DNA of 41,270 bases from positions 1 to 41,270 of the forward strand of contig DYMA01000003.1 in NCBI GenBank assembly GCA_020721815.1, read 5' to 3'. Origin of the DNA: Sulfurovum sp. GTDB lineage: Bacteria; Campylobacterota; Campylobacteria; Campylobacterales; Sulfurovaceae. The translations under genes and the position numbers were made by a program. Positions 1 through 8,935 of the stretch are shown here, one piece after another. Below the pieces are notes generated by a model, which was not told the DNA's origin, searched no databases, and was given only the letters and a program-made list of their open reading frames with translations. Every line of letters starts with the position of its first letter. The stretch's first letter is position 1.

Positions 1-15
1 TAGAGGTTTTTTACT

Positions 16-930
16 TTAATTTTGGCTTAGGTGATGGGGTGAGTGGTTACCTATATTTTTAATTTTATTTTGCCAACTTTTATAATCATCATCTTTTGGT
101 AAAGTTTGATAAATTTTTGCCAATTGTCTTTTACTGTCAATAAGTTTTTCAATCTCTTGTTTTAATACTTTGTCTTTTGTATTATTATATAAGGTAGCTA
201 TCATATTTTCATTATCATAGATAGAACCCTTATAATTTAACCATTTATCAATGGCGCTAATTGCTACTTGATTAAATGCAGTTATATTATTTTCTTTTGA
301 AAGTTTTACTGCATAAGACATAGATTCATTAAGAAAATTACCCACTTTTGTATCTGCTTCACTCAAATAATTCTTTTTTTGATTGTCATCTAAATATACA
401 AATATTTTATCTCTATTATGTAAAAAATTTTCAAATCCTTTATTTGCATAATCATATGATTTTTTAAGATTATTAAGTTGAGAATATGCCCTTGAAATAA
501 AATAATATGTATCAATAGTGTTAAGATGATTTAGTCCTAATATATTTTCTCGAATTTCTAAACTTTTTAAAAGATACTTTAGTCCATCTTGTGTCTTATT
601 TGTATCTAAATATAGATTTCCTAAACTTGCATAAGTATATGCCGTATTTATGTTATTGTCCCCTAAAACATTTTTTCTTATTTCTAAAGACTTTGTTAAA
701 TATTTCGTTGCTTTATCTAATTCACCTAAGTTACTATAGGTACTTCCTAGGTTATGAAAACTTAATGCCATTTCTGGATGGTTTTCTTGCAAATATTGCT
801 TTCTTATCTCTAAAGCTTTTTTGTGATATTTTAGAGACTCTTCTAATTTATTCATATCAAAACTAATTAAACCTAAATTGTTATATATTGCAGCAGAATC
901 TAATAATTTCTCTGTTTTATATACCTTCAT
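16..930 (-). CDS. TPR-repeat protein, downstream part of the same gene as 935..2230 (frame-broken); C-terminal region resembles the pre-CHAT linker of TPR-CHAT proteins
   Basis: Repeated AxxYNNLGLxxxxxxKxEESLKYxxKALEIRKxxLxxNHPxxAxSxxNLG units; later segment 'AISAIDKWLNYKGSIYDNENMIATLYNNTKDKVLKQEIEKLIDSKRQLAKIYQTLP' is like TPR-CHAT linkers. ORF stops at position 16, at the window edge. Confidence 0.6.
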   Translation of the reverse strand: MKVYKTEKLLDSAAIYNNLGLISFDMNKLEESLKYHKKALEIRKQYLQENHPEMALSFHNLGSTYSNLGELDKATKYLTKSLEIRKNVLGDNNINTAYTYASLGNLYLDTNKTQDGLKYLLKSLEIRENILGLNHLNTIDTYYFISRAYSQLNNLKKSYDYANKGFENFLHNRDKIFVYLDDNQKKNYLSEADTKVGNFLNESMSYAVKLSKENNITAFNQVAISAIDKWLNYKGSIYDNENMIATLYNNTKDKVLKQEIEKLIDSKRQLAKIYQTLPKDDDYKSWQNKIKNIGNHSPHHLSQN

Positions 931-934
931 TAGG

Positions 935-2230
935 TTAAGAGCTTTTTTTATAATTCCTCATAGCCGAACTATAATCTTTGATATTATAAAATAATAATCC
1001 TAGATTGTTATATATAGAAATTAAGGCTTTTGTATTATTATTGTCAGAATATACTTTTAATGACTTGTTATAGTTTAGCAATGAGTTTTTATAGTCACCA
1101 TTTTGATAGTAGAGTGTTCCAATCGTATTTAATCCATCGGCAATTAGATTCTTTTCCTTAGGATAGTTTTTCAAGAGTATGTTTAGTGACTTTTTGCTAT
1201 TAGCAATAGCCTCACTATAATTACCTGCATTTTGATACATAAGTGCCATATTGCCATATACTTGGTACAAAACTTCTAAATTGTTTAATTTTTTTAGTAT
1301 TATAGCTAAAGCAGTATATGAAGCAATAGCATTTTTATAATCACCTGTAAGACTATAATAATTTGATAAATTTGCCAAAAATTGGATATATAATGGATCA
1401 TCTGGCTGACATACATTCATTACAATTTCTGCACCTGTTTCATAGTGCTTTATTGAACTGTTATAATCTCCTATAGATAGGTATAGACTGCCAAGATCTT
1501 GATGACTCATAGCTGTTTCTTTATGGTTTTCGCCATAGACTTTGATATTAATTGCTAAAGATTTTTCATAATACTCTATTGACTTCGGGTAATCTTTATT
1601 ATGATATGCTTCTAGTGCTATTTGGTTGTATTCTTCAGCTTTTTTAATTTCGTCATTCGTTTTGCTATTTTTTACTTGATTTTTTTGAATCTTTTCGATA
1701 TATTTTGAACTTACCCAACCAGTCATAACCCCCGTAATATCATCAGAAACTTTAATAATCCAGCACCAATTAGATGTATTTGTTTTTTGAACACATGAAA
1801 AAACTAAAATATTCTCAGCATTGTATGGAAGCTCACCCATTACTTTATATTGTGTACCCATTCCTTTTCTTACATTTAAATATTCACCTTTTTTATGCTT
1901 AATAACTTTATACCATTTATTTTTATATTGTTCATCTTGTGCATTTGGCTCATTGCTTTTTTCAAGATATTTTTTGGCTAACCAACCAACATTATCAACT
2001 ATTTTACACCACTCTTTGGGTTCTTTTGCAAGATTAAACTTTTGACATTTTTCTATACTGATACCAAAAAAGTTATAAGGTACTTCACCGATTTTTTTTG
2101 AATTGACATCGGGATTTTCTCTAATAGATAATGTATCATCTACAGGAATACCTTTTACTCTGTAAAGATCAGAGGCAAACAAACTACTGCTAGAGACTAA
2201 TATAACTAAAATACTTATTAACTTATTCAT
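935..2230 (-). CDS. Secreted protein with two SH3b-like domains followed by TPR repeats (upstream part of a frame-broken gene)
   Basis: Signal peptide MNKLISILVILVSSSSLFAS; two SH3b-like modules (LSIRENPDVNSKKIGEVPYN.., LNVRKGMGTQYKVMGELPYN..GWVSSKYIEK); TPRs; ends ..SSAMRNYKKSS* in an A7 tract, and the TPR continues in the +1 frame. Confidence 0.75.
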   Translation of the reverse strand: MNKLISILVILVSSSSLFASDLYRVKGIPVDDTLSIRENPDVNSKKIGEVPYNFFGISIEKCQKFNLAKEPKEWCKIVDNVGWLAKKYLEKSNEPNAQDEQYKNKWYKVIKHKKGEYLNVRKGMGTQYKVMGELPYNAENILVFSCVQKTNTSNWCWIIKVSDDITGVMTGWVSSKYIEKIQKNQVKNSKTNDEIKKAEEYNQIALEAYHNKDYPKSIEYYEKSLAINIKVYGENHKETAMSHQDLGSLYLSIGDYNSSIKHYETGAEIVMNVCQPDDPLYIQFLANLSNYYSLTGDYKNAIASYTALAIILKKLNNLEVLYQVYGNMALMYQNAGNYSEAIANSKKSLNILLKNYPKEKNLIADGLNTIGTLYYQNGDYKNSLLNYNKSLKVYSDNNNTKALISIYNNLGLLFYNIKDYSSAMRNYKKSS

Positions 2231-2259
2231 TTTTTTCCTTTCTATAAAAAACTTGATTA

Positions 2260-2844
2260 TTATTTATTAACCACCAAACTATCCATCAACACCCCATCAA
2301 ACCCATCCATCACTTTAACCCTATACCCATCTTTAAGTATATCTGTAGGAAAGATAAAAGAGGTTACAGGATTGTTTTTATTGGCATCGGTAGCGACTAC
2401 TTTACCTTGTGTATCAAAGATTTTAATCGTAATTGTTCTTGGCGACCAAACCTTGCTTTTGATATGGAGGTATTTATCGGTAGCTTTAATGGCGATAGGT
2501 GTAGTGTCTATCTCGCTTGATGTTGCGTTGCGGTAAGAAATCGCATCTTGCATTTTGCCTCTTGTCGGGCTTGTGCCGTTGGTTTGGGTGTTTGTGAAAT
2601 CTCCAAAATATTTACAGCTTTTATTCTCTTGGGTTAAAGTTTTTGTATCGTTTTTGATTTTCAAAACACCCTCACCCGACACAAAGCAAACCGTATCTCC
2701 ATCATTAAACTTAAGCTTTGTCTGTGCTTTATGCGTTTGATTGATTTCGTTTACCATCAATACGACATCGCCTCCATCTACTTGTGCATCAAAAGCCAAA
2801 AGTGTGTAGCTCATCATAAGCCAAATAACAACAGCGTGTATCAT
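2260..2844 (-). CDS. Secreted hypothetical protein
   Basis: The ORF from internal Met (MIHAVVIWLMMSYTLLAFDA..) has a signal-like N-terminus; 30 bp upstream of the SH3b-TPR gene on the same strand (likely one operon). Confidence 0.6.
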   Translation of the reverse strand: MIHAVVIWLMMSYTLLAFDAQVDGGDVVLMVNEINQTHKAQTKLKFNDGDTVCFVSGEGVLKIKNDTKTLTQENKSCKYFGDFTNTQTNGTSPTRGKMQDAISYRNATSSEIDTTPIAIKATDKYLHIKSKVWSPRTITIKIFDTQGKVVATDANKNNPVTSFIFPTDILKDGYRVKVMDGFDGVLMDSLVVNK

Positions 2845-2971
2845 ATCAATTCCTTTGATTTTTATTGGGTAGATTATACTGTATTTTGTGGCTTTTTTGA
2901 TTGGATTATAGCACAAGAAAGTTGGCTTTGGTGATTTTTGTATCGGTTTTAACGCACTCTTAAAGGGATTA

Positions 2972-2980
2972 TGCTAAAAT
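2972..2980 (+). promoter_or_regulatory. Putative extended -10 (TGCTAAAAT) for the 3008..6370 gene
   Basis: TGNTANAAT motif about 30 bp upstream of the start, with GGAG RBS-like sequence at about 2997. Confidence 0.45.
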
Positions 2981-3007
2981 TCATATTTATAAATTTGGAG
3001 CTATTTG

Positions 3008-6000
3008 ATGATGCGTTGCTTGTTGTTTGTTGCACTGCTTTTGTTTTTACCCAGTTGCGGTAGCTCACCCGCCAAAATTGAGAGTAATGAGAGTTTACCC
3101 ACTCCTGTTGTCGCCAATACCCCCCCCGTAGCCAATGCAGACAGTGTTATTGTGATGAAAAACAGCACCAACAATACGCTTAATTTGCTTCAAAATGATA
3201 CAGATGCCGATGGTGACACCCTCAAGATTGCAACCACGACCAATCCATTGCACGGTACTATTGAGGTATTAACAGCCTCCGTGCGTTATACTCCCGACCC
3301 CAATTTTGAGGGTATTGACTATATAAACTACTCCATTACCGATAGCAAAGAGATCTCTCAAAAGGTTCTTGTAACGCTCTATGTCACCCCACAAGCCCAA
3401 GCTAGTCGGCCAATTGGCGTTGAAGATAATGCTATTGCTAATCAAAACGAATCGATTTTGCTTGATGTTTTAAATAATGATTTAAGTGCAACAGACAACG
3501 CACTGAGCATCAAAAGCACAACGACTCCTTTTCACGGTACATTGTCAATTCAAAACAACAAGATACTCTATGTACCTGCAAAAGATTATACGGGTTTAGA
3601 TAGCTTTAGCTACACTCCCACCAACGGCTTTGAAGAGGGAAACAAGACGATGGTTTACATTACCATCAAAATGCCCAATATGCCTCCTCTTGGTATCAAA
3701 GATTCTGTAAGTATCTATGAAAACAATAGCACTGTGATTGATGTTCTTGCCAACGATGTCGATCTCAATGGTGATAAGATTATGATTGACAAAGTCTCTC
3801 AGCCTTATCATGGGATTACTTATGTTGAAAATGACAAAATCCTCTATATACCTGCCAAAAACTATCACGGTGAGGATAGCTTTACCTATACGCCTTATGA
3901 TGGTCAAGAGAGCGGTGTGGCGACATTGGTAAACATTGAAATCAAAGATATTGATTACGCTCCTGTGGGTGTAGAAGATAACTTTAGTGTGGTTTCAAAA
4001 AAGATTTACTATTTGGATTTGTTAGCCAATGATAGTAACGACGATAACGATACATTGAGCATCAAAAGTATCACACTGCCACACTACGGTAGTGCTGTTA
4101 TCAACAGTGAGGGAACCATTACTTATGTGTCCAATAGCGATTTCATAGGTATGGATAGTTTTGAGTACGTTGTCACCGATGAGAGCGGCAAAGACTCCAA
4201 CGCTACAAGGGTTTGGGTTGATGTATTGCAAGTCATTCCCAATGCTTTGCCCATAGCTAGGGATGATAATGTAACCATCGTAGCCAATTCACAAGATACG
4301 CTTATCAAGATATTTGCCAACGATAGTGATAGCGATGGCGATACCCTATCGGTTGGATCTTTGGTGCAACCTCAAAACGGTAATGTTGTGGTGGTCGAGG
4401 GGGGTGTAGCTTATACGCCTCGTGCGGGTTTTGTGGGCGAAGATAGCTTTGAGTATCAACCAAGCGATGGCAAAGAGGTAGGCGTATTGGCTAAAGTAAC
4501 GCTTCATGTTTCAGATGCCAATATTGCCCCCGTGGGAGTCGATGATACGATAGAATTTACCACCGTTGGTTCGGATTATATCGATGTGTTAGCCAATGAC
4601 AGCGATGCAAATGGCGATACATTGAGCATTAAAATTGTCGCTTCGCCCTCTCATGGCAGGGTAGAGTTGAGCCAAAACAAGGTCATTTATACGCCTACGC
4701 AAGATTATGTAGGCAAAGATACCTTTACCTATCGCCCCTTTGATGGCAAGATAGAGGGTAACATTACAAGCGTTGAAGTGCTAGTTAATCCCCAAGGTGG
4801 CGGAAGTGCTATTGATGGAAAAGTAACCTTTGATAGAGTACCCGTGACGCACATGGGGCTTGATTATGACAACACTACACAAGAACCCTCTCGTGGTGTG
4901 CTGGTGAGATTGTACGACAATGCAAACAAGCAACTTGATGAGACAACGACAGACGATAGCGGAGATTATCGCTTTGAAAATCTTCAAACAGGAAAATCCT
5001 ACAAAGTACGTATTTATGCCTATCTCAAAAGTGACAAATGGGATATTCGAGTCGTCGATAATGTCGATGGGAAATTGCAATATGCCATGGAGGGTAGTGT
5101 TTTGGAACTCAATGAGACCACAAGCATCAGAGATTTCAATGCCCAATCGGGTTGGAATGCGACTACCAATAGCTACAGCCAAAATCGTATCGCCGCACCC
5201 TTTGCGATACTTAGCAATCTCTACCGTGCATTGCAAACCCTTCAAGAGGCAGATACCGCAACGACCTTAACGCCTCTAATTGTCAATTGGTCGATCGATA
5301 ACAAAGCGGCAAGTGGAGACAAAGATTTGGGCTATATTGGCACAAGCCACTACAGTCGTGAGGATAAGGAGTTGTGGATACTGGGCGATGCCAATCGTGA
5401 TACCGATGAGTACGATGTGAGTGTCGTTACTCATGAGTTTGGACACTATCTCAAAGCACAAGTGTCACGTCAAGATAGTCTAGGGGGCAACCACAATATC
5501 TCCTCCAAGCTTGATCCTCGTTTGGCGTACGAAGAGGGGTGGTGTAATGCCTTTGCGGGAATAGTACACCGTGAACCTATCTATATTGATACCACAGGAC
5601 CCGCACAGAGTTACAGTTCTGTTTTTGATTTGGAAAACGATGGTTACGGCGACAAAGGGTGGTTTAATGAGGGTTCTATTCACCGTATTTTGTACGATCT
5701 TTTTGATGACGACAACGAAGCACACGATAAGCTATCGTTGGGGTTTGCACCGTTGTACAATGTAGCTTCAAACATAGAGACGCAGTATCCAGCCTTTTTG
5801 ACGATTTTTACGTTCATTACAGGACTCAAACAGCTTGACCCTAGCAATAGCAATGCCATTGATGCGATTTTAGCCAATGAAGAGATTAGTCCTATTGTTG
5901 ATTATTATGGTTCGCAACAGTTCAACGATGGAGGGGATAGTGGTACGCTACCTCCCTATAAGAGTATCGCTATCAACGAAACCAAGCGTTTTTGTACCCA

Positions 6001-6370
6001 AGCCAAATTTGGTACTAATAATCGATTGTTAAACCATGTGCTTATCAAGGTTGATATTCCAAGTAGCAGTGACTATTTGATTAAATTTACCCAAGTAGCC
6101 TCTGCTAACGGTGCAAAGCTAGAGGGCGATGCGGATTTTGAGGTGTTTAAAACGTCACCCATCACCAAACTAGGCGGTGCTTACAATAGACGAACCGCAA
6201 GCGAATACAAAACGCTAGAGCTTAACAAGGGATTGCATATTATTGATTTATTTGATTACAACAACGCAACCAAAAGCTGTTTTGATCTCTCTATCGAAAA
6301 GGATAGTAACTTCTTTGAAGATATATGGGATTCGCTTTTTGGAATGCAAAACAGTGAGGAGATTCAATGA
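3008..6370 (+). CDS. Large lipoprotein: six Ig/cadherin-like (Big_9/VCBS-type) repeats, an SdrD-B-like domain and a C-terminal zinc metallopeptidase-like domain
   Basis: Lipobox LFLPSC; six repeats of ~90 aa with VLANDxDxxGDxLxI..P.HG.......Y.P...Y.G.DSFxYxxxDG; SdrD-like 'GVLVRLYDNANKQLDETTTDDSGDYRFENLQTGKSYKVRIYA'; HEFGHYL (HExxH) followed by YEEGWCNAFAG. Confidence 0.85.
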   Translation: MMRCLLFVALLLFLPSCGSSPAKIESNESLPTPVVANTPPVANADSVIVMKNSTNNTLNLLQNDTDADGDTLKIATTTNPLHGTIEVLTASVRYTPDPNFEGIDYINYSITDSKEISQKVLVTLYVTPQAQASRPIGVEDNAIANQNESILLDVLNNDLSATDNALSIKSTTTPFHGTLSIQNNKILYVPAKDYTGLDSFSYTPTNGFEEGNKTMVYITIKMPNMPPLGIKDSVSIYENNSTVIDVLANDVDLNGDKIMIDKVSQPYHGITYVENDKILYIPAKNYHGEDSFTYTPYDGQESGVATLVNIEIKDIDYAPVGVEDNFSVVSKKIYYLDLLANDSNDDNDTLSIKSITLPHYGSAVINSEGTITYVSNSDFIGMDSFEYVVTDESGKDSNATRVWVDVLQVIPNALPIARDDNVTIVANSQDTLIKIFANDSDSDGDTLSVGSLVQPQNGNVVVVEGGVAYTPRAGFVGEDSFEYQPSDGKEVGVLAKVTLHVSDANIAPVGVDDTIEFTTVGSDYIDVLANDSDANGDTLSIKIVASPSHGRVELSQNKVIYTPTQDYVGKDTFTYRPFDGKIEGNITSVEVLVNPQGGGSAIDGKVTFDRVPVTHMGLDYDNTTQEPSRGVLVRLYDNANKQLDETTTDDSGDYRFENLQTGKSYKVRIYAYLKSDKWDIRVVDNVDGKLQYAMEGSVLELNETTSIRDFNAQSGWNATTNSYSQNRIAAPFAILSNLYRALQTLQEADTATTLTPLIVNWSIDNKAASGDKDLGYIGTSHYSREDKELWILGDANRDTDEYDVSVVTHEFGHYLKAQVSRQDSLGGNHNISSKLDPRLAYEEGWCNAFAGIVHREPIYIDTTGPAQSYSSVFDLENDGYGDKGWFNEGSIHRILYDLFDDDNEAHDKLSLGFAPLYNVASNIETQYPAFLTIFTFITGLKQLDPSNSNAIDAILANEEISPIVDYYGSQQFNDGGDSGTLPPYKSIAINETKRFCTQAKFGTNNRLLNHVLIKVDIPSSSDYLIKFTQVASANGAKLEGDADFEVFKTSPITKLGGAYNRRTASEYKTLELNKGLHIIDLFDYNNATKSCFDLSIEKDSNFFEDIWDSLFGMQNSEEIQ

Positions 6371-6855
6371 AAAGAGGCATATTAATTTTAGCATTGGCAA
6401 CTCTAACTCTCTTTGCCAATCCATCGCATTATCGTGGAAGTGCACCTGTGAGTTGCTCCAAACCCTCAAGTTATCTCTTTATGGATTTCAACCATTCGAC
6501 TCTTGTGGTCAATGAGACCATTGAGAGCAAAATAACGCTTACGAGTGAAATAGGTACTAAGATTACCCACTATCAAGTTGTTGTAGATAAGGGATTGGAG
6601 ATCGTACATCAAGATGAGCAAAAAAAAGAGTGGATGGGTCATAATAAAATAGTGATTGATCTCAAAACATTAGCCAGTATGGAGGGTGAGTACTTCGTCA
6701 CTATCTATGCACAGACTCACGCTATCAATGAGCCTTTGGCTATTCGATACTCTACTTTGCTTGTACCTATCCAAATAGGCAAGAGAAGTGTACGAAAAGC
6801 CCGAAGCAACCAAGAGGGACTCAAAATCTATCACGGTATGGAGAGTGTACGATAA
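6367..6855 (+). CDS. Secreted hypothetical protein, translationally coupled to the upstream lipoprotein
   Basis: ATGA overlap with the 3008..6370 stop; signal peptide MKRGILILALATLTLFA. Confidence 0.65.
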   Translation: MKRGILILALATLTLFANPSHYRGSAPVSCSKPSSYLFMDFNHSTLVVNETIESKITLTSEIGTKITHYQVVVDKGLEIVHQDEQKKEWMGHNKIVIDLKTLASMEGEYFVTIYAQTHAINEPLAIRYSTLLVPIQIGKRSVRKARSNQEGLKIYHGMESVR

Positions 6856-6922
6856 ATGAAGAGGTGAGGTTAAGTGCCTTACTTTTTATTTTGTTGTTAT
6901 TTTGAAGTTAGATTGATGGGAG

Positions 6923-6997
6923 TGGTGACCCCAAGGAGATTCGAACTCCTGTAACCAGGATGAAAACCTGGGATCCTTACCGCTAGACGATGGGGCC
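6923..6997 (-). tRNA. tRNA-Glu(TTC)
   Basis: Reverse complement GGCCCCATCGTCTAGCGGT...CCAGGTTTTCATCCTGG...GTTCGAATC...TGGGGTCACCA: 7-bp acceptor stem, anticodon TTC, encoded CCA. Confidence 0.95.
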
Positions 6998-7036
6998 ACA
7001 ACATTGAGTAGTACATAAGTTTAAAATCTATTGAGA

Positions 7037-7111
7037 TGGTGACCCCAAGGAGATTCGAACTCCTGTAACCAGGATGAAAACCTGGGATCCTTACCGCTAG
7101 ACGATGGGGCC
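7037..7111 (-). tRNA. tRNA-Glu(TTC), identical second copy
   Basis: Same 75-nt sequence as 6923..6997. Confidence 0.95.
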
Positions 7112-7146
7112 AACAAACAATGAAAGATAATGTAAATCTATTTAGA

Positions 7147-7221
7147 TGGTGACCCCAAGGAGATTCGAACTCCTGTAACCAGGATGAAAACCTGGGATCC
7201 TTACCGCTAGACGATGGGGCC
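7147..7221 (-). tRNA. tRNA-Glu(TTC), identical third copy
   Basis: Same 75-nt sequence as 6923..6997. Confidence 0.95.
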
Positions 7222-7309
7222 ACTTCAAAACTAAATGGACTAAAATTATACCAAATAAACCTTAGATAAACTTGAAATATGGTACAATTCAATAAAAAAG
7301 GAGAGTTTT

Positions 7310-7801
7310 TTGAAACGATTTCTCTTTGCATCAAAATATCTTGCGCTTCTCATTGCGGTAATGCTTTTGGGGTGTGCAAAACCTAGCTATCAAACGCAAA
7401 AGAGTGCTTTGATAGTCATTAAAACCCCTCATCTCAAATACGCCGATATGGGCTTCGTCTATCAAGGCAAAGAGAGCAGTAGAGTCGAAATTTACGCCAA
7501 CGCTCAACCTCTCTTTGTGTTGAGTATCTACCCCAATAGCATCTGTATGGATAAGCTAAAATGCCTTGAACCCAGTAGTTTTAATGAGCAGTTTTTATCC
7601 TCGCACTATCCCAAAAATATCTTAAGCAATATTTTCAACCAAAAGCCCATCTTCGATGCCCAAAACCTCACCCAGACACCCAATGGCTTCAAGCAACGTA
7701 TCAAAACCCAAAATGTCGATATTGCTTATAGTGCAATAGACGATAGAACGATTTTTAGGGATAGCAGTAATGGTGTGATGATTAAGATAAGTGGGCAGTA
7801 A
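7310..7801 (+). CDS. Putative lipoprotein
   Basis: TTG start; hydrophobic N-terminus with lipobox AVMLLGC; AGGAGA RBS-like sequence upstream. Confidence 0.6.
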   Translation: MKRFLFASKYLALLIAVMLLGCAKPSYQTQKSALIVIKTPHLKYADMGFVYQGKESSRVEIYANAQPLFVLSIYPNSICMDKLKCLEPSSFNEQFLSSHYPKNILSNIFNQKPIFDAQNLTQTPNGFKQRIKTQNVDIAYSAIDDRTIFRDSSNGVMIKISGQ

Positions 7802-7900
7802 TCAATAGGGTTTTTTGGATTTGTTAAAAAATCTCAGAAGACACCACTAAAAGAGATAGCAAAAGCTAAAGTAATTAAGGAGAGATACAAAAATGAATAA
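7802..7900 (+). pseudogene. Remnant of the C-terminus of a HigB/RelE (Gp49-like) toxin
   Basis: Reading frame directly after the 7801 stop encodes SIGFFGFVKKSQKTPLKEIAKAKVIKERYKNE*, matching the family-typical 'xGFxKKTQKTPxxEIxxAKxR' tail; no N-terminal part or start codon. Confidence 0.55.
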
Positions 7901-8120
7901 AGCACAAGAATATTTTCAAACCCAAATGCAAAATCAAGAGTTTCAAGATGCTTACAAAGCTGTATCAAGGCAAGTAGATATAGAGTGGGAACTTGAACGC
8001 ATTAAAATGCAAATCAAAAACAATACGCAAAAAGAGACTATTTTAAATGAATTGGAGAAACTGCAAAAATTTGTACACAATAGTATTTTTGTAAGTAATC
8101 AAGCAGTAGTTGCACAGTAG
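7893..8120 (+). CDS. Small protein, candidate antitoxin for the downstream zeta-type toxin (N-terminus HigA-like)
   Basis: ATG overlaps the HigB-like remnant stop (AATGAATAA); 'QNQEFQDAYKAVSRQVDIEWELERIKMQI' resembles HigA N-termini; 57 bp before the zeta-like ORF. Confidence 0.5.
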   Translation: MNKAQEYFQTQMQNQEFQDAYKAVSRQVDIEWELERIKMQIKNNTQKETILNELEKLQKFVHNSIFVSNQAVVAQ

Positions 8121-8177
8121 AGATTGCCCTCTCATTGCATGGGAATGAAAAAATAAAATAAAAGAGAGAATACTAAA

Positions 8178-8930
8178 TTGCCCAATGAAGATCTATTAAA
8201 AATTCTTTTTGGTACAAAGATAGAACTTGAAAAGACACTCAACTTAACACAAGATGAGATACAAAAAGAGGCTTTGGAGTATTTTAAAAAAAATAAACAT
8301 AGAATTTTTGAAACATTTATTGAAAATAAAACAGACACAAAACGTATCTGCTTTACTGCGGGAGCCAGTGGGGCTGGCAAGAGTGAATTTGTAAAAACCT
8401 TCAATGAGAAAGTCAAACTCAATGTTATTGATACCGATGAGATACGCAAACTTTTTCCTTATTACAGTGGTGCTAATGCAGACTTGTTTCAACATACTTC
8501 AATCAAAACAGTTGAGTACCTATTGGATAATTGCTTTAAGCACAACCACTCTTTTATTTTGGATACCAATTTGGCTTCTTTTGAAGTAGCCAATAAAAAT
8601 ATTCAACGTGCCTTAAGAAGAGAGTATCAAATAGAGATATTTTTTATCTATCGTCATTATGAAGATTGCAAAAAACTTACGAATATAAGAGAAACTAATG
8701 AGAATCGAAAAGTACCCGATAGTGTCTTTAATCAAAAGGCTATTGGCTCTTTAGAAACATTCAAAAAATTAGTAGAAGAGTATAGCTCATTTTCTAATAT
8801 TTATCTCCTAATTGTTGATTTGGATAGCGATGAAGTTTTATCCTCAGATACACCCACGCAACTGCACGAGAGGTTGGAGTTTTATTCTCAAGAGTTGGAG
8901 AAATATTTGGATAAAATTAGAGAGTCTTAA
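8178..8930 (+). CDS. Zeta toxin family P-loop kinase
   Basis: Walker A 'FTAGASGAGKSEF', 'NVIDTDEIRKLFPYYSG', 'FILDTNLASFEVANKNIQRALRREYQIEIFFIYR', 'NENRKVPDSVF'. TTG start. Confidence 0.75.
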   Translation: MPNEDLLKILFGTKIELEKTLNLTQDEIQKEALEYFKKNKHRIFETFIENKTDTKRICFTAGASGAGKSEFVKTFNEKVKLNVIDTDEIRKLFPYYSGANADLFQHTSIKTVEYLLDNCFKHNHSFILDTNLASFEVANKNIQRALRREYQIEIFFIYRHYEDCKKLTNIRETNENRKVPDSVFNQKAIGSLETFKKLVEEYSSFSNIYLLIVDLDSDEVLSSDTPTQLHERLEFYSQELEKYLDKIRES

Positions 8931-8935
8931 AGCAA

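Noticed and set aside
16-60. Possible second frame break at ..HHLSQN* (the +1 frame reads AKIKVKNL) leading to a CHAT domain beyond the left edge
   Set aside because: Too close to the window edge to judge; could equally be the natural end of the gene.
4781-5245. 154-aa antisense ORF in the metallopeptidase gene
   Set aside because: Shadow ORF opposite a strongly supported coding frame; no recognisable domain.
6897-7334. 145-aa minus-strand ORF with repeated FHPGYRSSNLLGVT
   Set aside because: Translation through three identical tRNA-Glu genes; not a protein.
8281-8300. A8 tract in the zeta toxin as another frameshift
   Set aside because: Frame is intact through the tract (FKKNKH) with conserved motifs downstream.
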